Shown: positions 1 to 5,468 of the stretch, one piece after another
How positions within the stretch are numbered: position 1 is the stretch's first letter
Layout: every line of letters starts with the position of its first letter
NCBI GenBank assembly: GCA_947630865.1
Contig: CANRJE010000052.1
Coordinates: 1-9,597 of the forward strand
Source of the DNA: an uncultured Bacilli bacterium
GTDB lineage: Bacteria > Bacillota_I > Bacilli_A > RF39 > UBA660
Reading direction: 5' to 3'
Length of the DNA stretch: 9,597 nt
Notes under the pieces: model-generated
What the model was told of the DNA's origin: nothing
Database searches by the model: none
Seen by the model: the letters and a program-made list of their open reading frames with translations, nothing else
Translations under genes and position numbers: made by a program

Positions 1-77
1 ATTTGAACCCTCGCACCAGTTTAACCCGATCTACTCCCTTAGCAGGGGAGCCTCTTCAGCCTCTTGAGTACCACTCC
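1..77 (-). tRNA. tRNA-Ser(GCU), 3' end cut off by the window edge
   Basis: Read on the minus strand from 77, the sequence begins GGAGTGGTACTCAAGAGGCT, typical of a class II bacterial tRNA-Ser 5' half. The anticodon loop CTGCTAA sits between CTCCC and GGGAG stems and gives anticodon GCT (plus-strand positions 43-41), which reads AGC/AGU serine codons. A long variable arm follows, then the T-arm start GAGGGTTCAAAT. The last T-arm and acceptor bases and any CCA lie outside the window. A consensus promoter sits just upstream (93-121). Confidence 0.95.
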
Positions 78-92
78 AAAGCGAACATATTT

Positions 93-121
93 ATAATATC
101 AAAAGTTAAAACCATTGTCAA
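93..121 (-). promoter_or_regulatory. Promoter of tRNA-Ser
   Basis: On the minus strand TTGACA (121-116), a 17-nt spacer, then TATTAT (98-93), preceded by TGA as in an extended -10. Transcription would start near 86, about 9 nt before the tRNA 5' end, which suits a stable-RNA gene. Confidence 0.75.
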
Positions 122-140
122 TTTAATATTTAAAATATTT

Positions 141-171
141 TAAAAAAAATAAGGAGCAAACTTCCTTATTT
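141..171 (-). terminator. Terminator of the XRE regulator gene
   Basis: On the minus strand a 9-bp stem (171-163 with 155-147, extendable by one G-U pair) and a short loop are followed by a run of eight T (149-142, one base interrupted). The stop codon of the upstream gene (168-166) lies inside the first arm of the stem, so coding sequence and terminator overlap. It separates that gene from the tRNA-Ser promoter. Confidence 0.8.
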
Positions 172-510
172 GAAAAATTCTTGAATTTTTGAGACGGATT
201 TTGGAAGAGAACTTATGATTTCTTTATATAAAACTGGATGTTTTTTCAATTCTTCTAATAATTCTATATCTCCTTTTGTTATTCTATCTCCTCTTTTTTC
301 ACTAGGATTATAAGGTTCAATACCTACTAAAAAATCAACACTTACTTTAAAGAAAACTGATAAAGAAATAAGAACATCAATAGATGGTTGCCTTGAACCA
401 TTTTCATAACACGATATACAAGACTTAGTAACATTTAAAACATACCCTAAATCGTCTTGGGTTAATCCCTTCTCATATCTCAATAATTTCAACTTTTCAC
501 CAAAAGACAT
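166..510 (-). CDS. XRE-family helix-turn-helix transcriptional regulator
   Basis: A 114-residue protein with one N-terminal XRE/Cro-type HTH domain (about residues 5-62): the pattern LRYEKGLTQDDLGYVLNVTK, then SCISCYENGSRQPSIDVL and FFKVSVDFLVG, is typical of the family. The C-terminal part (about 70-114) is charged and helical, without a recognised sensor or peptidase domain. The ATG at 510 has GGAG 10 nt upstream (524-521) and a promoter with an inverted repeat over its -35, so self-repression is plausible. It lies 79 nt downstream of the ssb-like gene on the same strand with no clear terminator between them, so read-through from ssb is possible. The stop codon is embedded in the terminator hairpin. 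The target genes cannot be told from the sequence. Confidence 0.9.
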   Translation of the reverse strand: MSFGEKLKLLRYEKGLTQDDLGYVLNVTKSCISCYENGSRQPSIDVLISLSVFFKVSVDFLVGIEPYNPSEKRGDRITKGDIELLEELKKHPVLYKEIISSLPKSVSKIQEFFK

Positions 511-529
511 ACTATCACTACTCCAATTA

Positions 530-569
530 CATTGTAGCTTATATGTGCAAAATAGTAAAGTAGTTTTGC
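530..569 (-). promoter_or_regulatory. Promoter and possible operator of the XRE regulator gene
   Basis: On the minus strand TTTACT (about 559-554), a 17-nt spacer and TACAAT (about 536-531). The -35 lies between the arms of an imperfect inverted repeat, GCAAAA (569-564) and TTTTGC (552-547), 11 nt apart, the usual layout of an autorepressor operator. The operator role is inferred from this position only. Confidence 0.5.
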
Positions 570-589
570 CCCTCTTTTAAACTTTTTTG

Positions 590-940
590 CTATTCTTCGG
601 CTTCTTCTACTTGTTCTTTACTTTTGCCTGAAGATAAAAATGTAATGTTTTCTGCAATAACATCTGTATATTTCTTTTTAATGCCATCTTTTTCATAATT
701 ATCTACTTGGATTCGACCACGAATTCCAATCAAATCACCTTTAATACAGTAATCTGTAACGTTTTTAGCAATATTATTCCAAAGAACACAATCAATAAAA
801 TCAGTATGATAGATACCATCCGTTCCCTTAAATTTACGATTAACAGCCAAAGTAACTCTTGATATTTTATTTCCATTTTCTCGTTCAATTATCTCAGGGT
901 CACGAACCAATCTACCTACTAACATAACCATGTTAATCAT
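590..940 (-). CDS. ssb: Single-stranded DNA-binding protein, short form
   Basis: A 116-residue SSB-family protein that binds ssDNA in replication, repair or recombination. The OB fold fills residues about 3-103: N-terminal VMLVGRLVRDPE, then RVTLAVNRKF, the core TDFIDCVLWNNIAKNV, KGDLIGIRGRIQV and the closing ENITFL. The start at 940 (MINMVM) is chosen over an in-frame ATG 30 nt upstream because GAAAGGAGG sits 6 nt before it (955-947) and the promoter would begin transcription near 955, after the earlier ATG. The tail after the OB fold is only about 13 residues, ending VEEAEE: acidic, but without the usual DD(I/L)PF tip that recruits partner proteins. It is not flanked by rpsF/rpsR, so it may be a second, SsbB-like paralogue (in Bacillus a short competence-linked SSB) rather than the essential housekeeping copy. 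The stop is TAG. Confidence 0.92.
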   Translation of the reverse strand: MINMVMLVGRLVRDPEIIERENGNKISRVTLAVNRKFKGTDGIYHTDFIDCVLWNNIAKNVTDYCIKGDLIGIRGRIQVDNYEKDGIKKKYTDVIAENITFLSSGKSKEQVEEAEE

Positions 941-961
941 CAAAAACCTCCTTTCAATTTC

Positions 962-999
962 ACTATACAAAAATACTTCCTAATTTGTCAAAATTGACA
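962..999 (-). promoter_or_regulatory. Promoter of ssb with palindromic -35 region
   Basis: On the minus strand TTGACA (991-986), an 18-nt spacer and TATAGT (967-962). The -35 is one arm of an inverted repeat TGTCAA/TTGACA with a 2-nt spacer (986-999). Start of transcription would fall near 955, leaving a leader of about 15 nt that is almost only the ribosome binding site. The plus-strand TTGACA of the repeat has no convincing -10. Confidence 0.7.
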
Positions 1000-1076
1000 C
1001 AAGCCTCAAAATGAAGCATTTTAAAAATTTTACCGTTTCAATTTTTATTTTTCCTTTAAACAATTTTTTGAATTAT

Positions 1077-1110
1077 AAAAAAAATCTTAAAAAAATCACT
1101 TTTTTCAAGA
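1077..1110 (-). terminator. Terminator of the lysine-rich protein-sufB unit
   Basis: On the minus strand an 11-bp stem (TCTTGAAAAAA at 1110-1100 with TTTTTTTAAGA at 1095-1085, one G-U pair), a GTGA tetraloop and a run of eight T (1084-1077). It lies 36 nt after the sufB stop codon. Confidence 0.85.
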
Positions 1111-1145
1111 CCAAAAATTTTACATAATTTTACACACACTTTTTT

Positions 1146-2462
1146 TTATAGAACCTGTTTTATTAATCTATTTAGTTCAACAGCGTACTCAACTGGTAAC
1201 TCTTCTTTAAACTTATCAATGAAACCTAATATAATTAATTCCATAGCTTTTTCATAATCAAGTCCCCTACTCATTAAGTATAACAGATTCTCTTCACTTA
1301 TTTTAGAAACTGTTGCTTCATGATAAATTGTACTACTAGAATTTTTATTAATATTAACAGGATACGTATCACTCTTACTTTTACCATCAAGAATCAAAGT
1401 ATCACATTTTAAACTTGCTTCACTATTAATAGCATTTTCATGTATATCTATTTTTCCTCGATAAGTTGCATTTCCACCATTTAACGCAATACTTTTAGAA
1501 ATAATTTTACTTTTAGTATTTTTACCAATATGTATCATTCTACTTCCTGTATCTTGAAACTGTCCACTTGATGCTAAACTAACAGTAATACATGTTCCAC
1601 TTGCATTATCACCTTTTAAAATACAAGCTGGGTATTTCATAGTATTTAAACTACCAATATTGCCATCTATCCACTCCATTACCCCATTTTCTTCTACTAA
1701 AGCTCTTTTAGTAACCAAATTATTAACATTAACTGCCCAATTCTGAACCGTCGAATAACGACATTTACTATTCTTACCAACAAAAATCTCAACAACTGCC
1801 GCATGTAAACTAGAATCACTATAAGTTGGAGCTGTACAACCTTCTATATAATGTAAACTACTATTATCATCGACAATAATTAAAGTTCTTTCAAACTGTC
1901 CCATATCTTTACTATTAATTCGAAAATAACTTTGAAGTGGTCTATCTAAAGTAGTATTTTTAGGAACATAAATAAAACTTCCTCCTGAAAAAACACAAGA
2001 ATTTAAAGCTGCAAATTTATTATCACGATTAGATACCAATTTCCCAAAATATTTTTTTACTAAATCAGGATATTTTTTTATAGCCTCATCAATTGAAGTA
2101 AAAATAACTTTTTTATCTTCTAATTCTTTTAACATATTATGATAAATTACTTCACTTTCATATTGAATACCAATACCATCTAAACAAGAAGCACTATCTA
2201 AAACTTTAAGTGGTTTAAATTCCTCTTGAATTTCTTCATCTACTTGACTCCAATTTGAATACATATCATCTTGAACACTCTTATAGTAAATTATTTTATC
2301 ATAATCTATTTTATATTTTGGACCAAAATCAGGATCTTTAATTTCTTTAAAATTTTTATAACTTTCCAAACGATAATTTAAAAAGTAATCTTCTTCTTTT
2401 TTAAACTTAGATATTTTTTTAATATTTTCTAGGTTTAATCCTCTAATTTCTATTTTAATCAC
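1146..2462 (-). CDS. sufB: Fe-S cluster assembly scaffold protein SufB
   Basis: A 438-residue SufB. In the SUF system SufB, with SufC (ATPase) and SufD, is the cytoplasmic scaffold on which Fe-S clusters are built from sulfur delivered by SufS/SufU or SufE. The sequence follows Bacillus SufB almost throughout: NKFAALNS at 148-155, SGGSFIYVPK at 159-168, MGQFERTLIIVD at 187-198, EGCTAP at 207-212, MEWIDGNIGS at 262-271, and ELPVEYAVELNRLIK near the C-terminus. C353 in KCDTLILD and the HE pair at 381-382 match E. coli C405 and H433/E434, residues linked to cluster assembly. The N-terminus is about 25 residues shorter than in Bacillus. The start used is GTG at 2462, 7 nt after the TAG of the upstream gene, so translational coupling is likely. 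That GTG lies within AAGGTGAT, itself like an SD, so the exact start is uncertain. No sufC, sufD, sufS or sufU is visible in this window. Confidence 0.97.
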   Translation of the reverse strand: MIKIEIRGLNLENIKKISKFKKEEDYFLNYRLESYKNFKEIKDPDFGPKYKIDYDKIIYYKSVQDDMYSNWSQVDEEIQEEFKPLKVLDSASCLDGIGIQYESEVIYHNMLKELEDKKVIFTSIDEAIKKYPDLVKKYFGKLVSNRDNKFAALNSCVFSGGSFIYVPKNTTLDRPLQSYFRINSKDMGQFERTLIIVDDNSSLHYIEGCTAPTYSDSSLHAAVVEIFVGKNSKCRYSTVQNWAVNVNNLVTKRALVEENGVMEWIDGNIGSLNTMKYPACILKGDNASGTCITVSLASSGQFQDTGSRMIHIGKNTKSKIISKSIALNGGNATYRGKIDIHENAINSEASLKCDTLILDGKSKSDTYPVNINKNSSSTIYHEATVSKISEENLLYLMSRGLDYEKAMELIILGFIDKFKEELPVEYAVELNRLIKQVL

Positions 2463-2469
2463 CTTGTTT

Positions 2470-3864
2470 CTATCTATTTTGTTTATTTTTTTTCTTTTTT
2501 AAAAATACTTCGTCTTTTTCATTATGACTTTTTTTATTTTTCTTTTTCTCATCTTTTATTTTCTTCTTTTCTTGTCTTTTTTCTTTTTTAACTTCCTTTT
2601 TAACTTCTTTTTCTTTTTTAGCCTCTTCTTTTAATCTTATCTCTTCTTCCTTAGCCAATCTCTTTTCTTCTTTATCCTTTATTTTCTTTAATTTTTTAGT
2701 TCGATAATTAACAATATTTTCCGTTAAAATATAATCGAGAATATATATTCCAATTAGTAAAAACAGCAAAGTACAACCAAATGTTACAAACAAATTCCAA
2801 ATAACATTATCAAATATTGTTAATATAACAACATATGAAGTGTTGTAGTAAAGGAAAGCATCAATAGTTGTTAAGATAATTGTAAAGAATAAAGATTCTT
2901 TTAGGTAAACTGTCTTTCGTCTTTTTTTATCGCTTTTATTTAAACCCGTAGGAAGTCTTTTACCTGTTATACTTTTTAAAACAATTGAATTTTCATCATT
3001 TTCTAAAAGTTCTGCAAGTTTACGAGCTTTTTTTGCTTCTTTTCTTTCTTTTCGTAGTTTTTTATTTTCTTCTCTTTGAAGACGTCTTGCTTCTTTAAGA
3101 GCATATTTTTCAATTGAATCTCTTTTTTCTTTTCTTTTTAATAAACGTTCTTCTTTCTTTTTATCCCCATTGGCTAATTTTTTAATCCTAATTTTTTCTT
3201 TAATTCCTACTATAAATCTTTTAGAATTAGTAAAAATTATTAACCAGATATTTTTTAGAAAATTAAAAATTTTAATAGCAATATTTTTTACTTTTATACT
3301 AAAACTTAAACAAATTAATTTAATTTTTTTAAGAAGATTTTTAATTTTTGCATTTTTAATTACTGTAACTTCTTCAATATTTTCTAATTTCTTTTCTTCT
3401 TTTTCTACTGCTTGTTCAATTTCCTCTTTTGTTTCTTTTTTGATTTCTATAGTTTTTGTTTTTTCTGTTCCATTTTTTTTCTTTAACTTTATCTCTTCTA
3501 GATTAGAATTTTTATTAACTTTCTTTTTATTTTCTAATTGTTTTGAATTAATTTTGGTATAATTATTCTTCTTATAATTTGCTTTTTTAGAATTATTATT
3601 TTTGTTGTAATTATTATTTTTACTTTGATATTTTTTAGAATTATTAGGTTTATTGTTTTTAACTTGTGTAACTTTTTTTTCTAAATCAGTCTTAGGCTTT
3701 GTGTTATTACTTTTAGGAGTTGTTTTCTTTGAAGGCATTTTATTTTTAGATTGATTATTAGTTACATTTTTTTTCTTTACATTAGCAGTTTTCTTTTGAT
3801 TATTAACTTTAATAATTCCTGTTTCTGATAATTTTTTATTTATATTCTTTTTAGAATTTGCCAT
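2470..3864 (-). CDS. Lysine-rich protein with two predicted membrane segments, function unknown
   Basis: A 464-residue protein I do not recognise. Residues 1-120 are a low-complexity Lys/Asn-rich stretch, probably disordered; 121-170 are Lys/Glu-rich; 175-220 are amphipathic (IKNLLKKIKLICLSFSIKVK and onward); 235-285 are highly charged and coiled-coil-like. Two hydrophobic stretches (about 324-340 and 355-380) look like membrane helices. The tail (388-464) is again Lys/Glu-rich with repeated EKK/KEVKK units. Both charged ends would lie on the same side of the membrane, where the basic tails could contact nucleic acid, ribosomes or acidic lipids; that is inference. The start at 3864 (MANSKK) is chosen because AGGAGT (3876-3871) lies 6 nt upstream and the promoter puts the transcript start near 3880, after the upstream in-frame ATG. 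It probably shares a transcript with sufB 7 nt downstream. The stop is TAG. Confidence 0.8.
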   Translation of the reverse strand: MANSKKNINKKLSETGIIKVNNQKKTANVKKKNVTNNQSKNKMPSKKTTPKSNNTKPKTDLEKKVTQVKNNKPNNSKKYQSKNNNYNKNNNSKKANYKKNNYTKINSKQLENKKKVNKNSNLEEIKLKKKNGTEKTKTIEIKKETKEEIEQAVEKEEKKLENIEEVTVIKNAKIKNLLKKIKLICLSFSIKVKNIAIKIFNFLKNIWLIIFTNSKRFIVGIKEKIRIKKLANGDKKKEERLLKRKEKRDSIEKYALKEARRLQREENKKLRKERKEAKKARKLAELLENDENSIVLKSITGKRLPTGLNKSDKKRRKTVYLKESLFFTIILTTIDAFLYYNTSYVVILTIFDNVIWNLFVTFGCTLLFLLIGIYILDYILTENIVNYRTKKLKKIKDKEEKRLAKEEEIRLKEEAKKEKEVKKEVKKEKRQEKKKIKDEKKKNKKSHNEKDEVFLKKKKNKQNR

Positions 3865-3886
3865 ATTATCACTCCTACCAACGTAT

Positions 3887-3915
3887 ATTATATAAAAAAA
3901 AATATTAATTGACAA
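3887..3915 (-). promoter_or_regulatory. Promoter of the lysine-rich protein-sufB unit
   Basis: On the minus strand TTGTCA (3915-3910), a 17-nt spacer, and TATAAT (3892-3887), giving a start near 3880. Its -35 overlaps the -35 of the oppositely directed tRNA-Trp promoter. Confidence 0.75.
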
Positions 3916-3937
3916 GTAATATAAATAATGTTAAACT
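3909..3937 (+). promoter_or_regulatory. Promoter of tRNA-Trp
   Basis: TTGACA (3909-3914), a 17-nt spacer, and TAAACT (3932-3937, 4 of 6 matches to TATAAT). Transcription would begin near 3944, about 25 nt before the tRNA. Confidence 0.55.
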
Positions 3938-3968
3938 AATTTTGTTTTAGGAAATTAGTTTCATTTAT

Positions 3969-4042
3969 AGGGGATTAGTTAAATGGTATAATAATGGTCT
4001 CCAAAACCACTGTTGGGAGTTCGATTCTCTCATCCCCTGCCA
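3969..4042 (+). tRNA. tRNA-Trp(CCA)
   Basis: The acceptor arms AGGGGAT (3969-3975) and ATCCCCT (4032-4038) pair over 7 bp, followed by discriminator G and an encoded CCA (4040-4042). The anticodon loop CTCCAAA gives anticodon CCA (4001-4003), which reads UGG. The T-arm contains GGGAGTTCGATTCTCTC. A CCA anticodon agrees with the standard code, in which TGA is not tryptophan. I see only a weak possible terminator after it: a 4-bp CTTT/AAAG stem before eight T at 4115-4122. Confidence 0.97.
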
Positions 4043-4173
4043 AGAGAAATTAAAATGGCTTCAAAAGGTAAAAAAAGATGTATGGTAAAATATATTCTTT
4101 AACTTAGAAAGCTGTTTTTTTTATAATAAAATTTTATAAGAAAGATATTAAATATGTAAAAAAAACTAAATAA

Positions 4174-4213
4174 TTAACAGAAAAATAAAAATGGTAAAAT
4201 TTATAATGAAAGG
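4174..4213 (+). promoter_or_regulatory. Promoter and ribosome binding site of the histidine-phosphatase gene
   Basis: TTAACA (4174-4179) and an extended -10, TGGTAAAAT (4192-4200), separated by a short 15-nt spacer. Transcription would start near 4207, just before AAAGG (4209-4213), which is 9 nt upstream of the ATG. A second TATAAT at 4202-4207 would start the transcript after the ribosome binding site, so it is less likely. Confidence 0.5.
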
Positions 4214-4222
4214 TAAAACATT

Positions 4223-4762
4223 ATGAATAAAATATATATTATTAGACATGGAAATACAACTTGGAACGAAAAAGGTTTATTACAAGGAACTACTGATATT
4301 GGTTTAAATGAAGAAGGCATTATACAAGTTAAAAATCTTTCTAAAAAGTTAGATTTAAGTAAAATTGATATTTGCTTTTGTTCTCCTTTAAAAAGAGCAA
4401 AACAAACTGCTGATATTTTAATAGGAAATAAAATAGAAATTATATATGATGATATGATAATAGAACGTAACTTCGGAGATTATGAAGGAAAGAAAATAGA
4501 TTTTGATTTAATAAAGAAACAATGGAATTATAAACTAAATGATAGTTCTCACAATATAGAAAGTTTGCAATCTTGTTTATTAAGAGCAAAAATTTTTTTA
4601 GATAAAATAAAAAAAGAATATCCTAATAAAACCATTTTAATAATTTCTCATGGTAGTTTTATAAAAACCCTTCATTTTAATCTAATAGGTTATGATGAAA
4701 ATACAGATTTTTTATCATTCAATCCCAAAAATTCTCTTCTTTACGAATATGATTTAATTTAA
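4223..4762 (+). CDS. Histidine phosphatase family protein (phosphoglycerate mutase-like)
   Basis: A 179-residue member of the histidine phosphatase superfamily, which forms a phosphohistidine intermediate. The full catalytic set is visible: RHG at 8-10 with H9 the nucleophile, R58 in SPLKRAKQTA, E81 in ERNFGDYEG, and the second histidine H143 in ISHGS. The early pattern RHGNTTWNEKGLLQGTTDIGLNEEG is shared by cofactor-dependent phosphoglycerate mutase-like and CobC-like phosphatases. The length (179) is below the roughly 230-250 of true GpmA and fits the broad-specificity phosphatases, so I do not call it a glycolytic mutase; the substrate cannot be told. It has AAAGG 9 nt upstream of the ATG, its own promoter, and a terminator 21 nt after the stop, so it is probably transcribed alone. 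Confidence 0.92.
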   Translation: MNKIYIIRHGNTTWNEKGLLQGTTDIGLNEEGIIQVKNLSKKLDLSKIDICFCSPLKRAKQTADILIGNKIEIIYDDMIIERNFGDYEGKKIDFDLIKKQWNYKLNDSSHNIESLQSCLLRAKIFLDKIKKEYPNKTILIISHGSFIKTLHFNLIGYDENTDFLSFNPKNSLLYEYDLI

Positions 4763-4782
4763 TATAGAATGAAATATGACTT

Positions 4783-4812
4783 AAATAAGCTTTCAAAAGG
4801 CTTATTTTTTTT
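4783..4812 (+). terminator. Terminator of the histidine-phosphatase gene
   Basis: An 8-bp stem AAATAAGC (4783-4790) with GCTTATTT (4800-4807), a 9-nt loop whose TTT and AAA could extend the stem, and a run of eight T from 4805. Confidence 0.85.
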
Positions 4813-4926
4813 AAATAGAATAAACTTATAAAAAAAATATTAAACTTAATTCAAACCTAAACATTTTAACGCATTTTACCAATTTTTTCCAAAACACTAC
4901 TTTATTAGTTCTAAAAATCGTATTAT

Positions 4927-4978
4927 GGGGGCAAAAACAACGAAAAAACAAATATAATGAGAAAATTATATTGGTGAT
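4927..4978 (+). promoter_or_regulatory. Promoter region of the double-HTH regulator gene
   Basis: A perfect TATAAT (4953-4958) places the transcript start near 4965. No good -35 is found at 17-18 nt; that position holds a G-run followed by CAAAAAC (4927-4938), so activation or repression there is possible. GGTGAT (4973-4978) is the ribosome binding site, 5 nt before the ATG. GGGGCAAAA also occurs at a similar distance upstream of the XRE gene ending at 510. Confidence 0.5.
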
Positions 4979-4983
4979 AAGTA

Positions 4984-5445
4984 ATGAATTTTTCTAAATT
5001 AGCTATCCTAAGAAATAAAAAAGAAATATCGCAAAGAGAAATGGCTAAAATTTTACAAGTTAGCAAATCTACTTATGCTAGATGGGAAACTCAAGAAGAA
5101 ATTATTCCTTTATATCATTTGACTAACTTTTGTGAATATTTTAAAGTTTCTATGGACTATATATTAGGAATTAGTAATATTAATAAATATCATAATTATG
5201 ATTATAAAAAAAAGATTGATAAAACTACAATTGGTAATAATATCAAACTTGTAAGAAAGAAAAATAAGTTAACTCAAAAGGATTTAGCTAAAATTTTAAA
5301 TACTTCTCAATCAACAATAAGTGCTTATGAAAATGGTAAAACTTTAGTTCTAACTGCTTTTATATATAGCCTTGCTACTCAATTTAATCTTTCAGTAGAT
5401 AAATTATGTGGTCGCAATAAAAATCAAAAAGTTGTTAAAAATTAA
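4984..5445 (+). CDS. Transcriptional regulator with two tandem XRE-type HTH domains
   Basis: A 153-residue protein made of two XRE helix-turn-helix domains. HTH1 (about 5-62) has ILRNKKEISQREMAKILQVS, then KSTYARWE and FKVSMDYILG. HTH2 (about 83-143) has IKLVRKKNKLTQKDLAKILN, then TSQSTISAYENGK and FNLSVDKLCG. The linker (63-82) is short and polar. Most XRE proteins carry one HTH and dimerise; two in one chain may let a monomer bind a two-half-site operator, or let dimers bridge two operators. That is inference. The domains differ clearly from each other, so the duplication is not recent. The start is supported by GGTGAT 5 nt upstream. It is transcribed alone and its stop codon touches a terminator shared with purB. 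Its targets are unknown; self-regulation is usual in the family. Confidence 0.9.
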   Translation: MNFSKLAILRNKKEISQREMAKILQVSKSTYARWETQEEIIPLYHLTNFCEYFKVSMDYILGISNINKYHNYDYKKKIDKTTIGNNIKLVRKKNKLTQKDLAKILNTSQSTISAYENGKTLVLTAFIYSLATQFNLSVDKLCGRNKNQKVVKN

Positions 5446-5468
5446 TTCTTCAAATGAAGAATTTTTTT
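5444..5468. terminator. Bidirectional terminator between the double-HTH gene and purB
   Basis: An 8-bp stem AATTCTTC (5444-5451) with GAAGAATT (5456-5463) and an AAAT loop. On the plus strand it runs into seven T (5462-5468). On the minus strand it runs into TTAATTTTT, a weaker tract. The stop codons of both convergent genes (5443-5445 plus, 5469-5467 minus) overlap or abut the hairpin, so the two genes end within 21 nt of each other. Confidence 0.8.

Noticed and set aside
994..1022. Plus-strand promoter from the second arm of TGTCAA-AA-TTGACA
   Set aside because: At the right spacing the -10 would be CATTTT, and no gene lies downstream on the plus strand.
3170..3562. Plus-strand open frame of 130 codons
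   Set aside because: It is the reverse-strand shadow of the Lys/Glu-rich part of the minus-strand gene: lysine codons AAA/GAA read backwards as Phe/Ser-rich sequence. No ribosome binding site or family resemblance.
4086..4091. TGGTAAAAT after tRNA-Trp as a second promoter for the histidine phosphatase gene
   Set aside because: It has no -35 and would give a long leader. The copy at 4192-4200 is better placed.
4055..4102. Mini-ORF of 15 codons after tRNA-Trp (MASKGKKRCMVKYIL)
   Set aside because: It starts 13 nt after the tRNA CCA with no good ribosome binding site and matches no small protein I know. It could be a relic, but there is nothing to support a gene.
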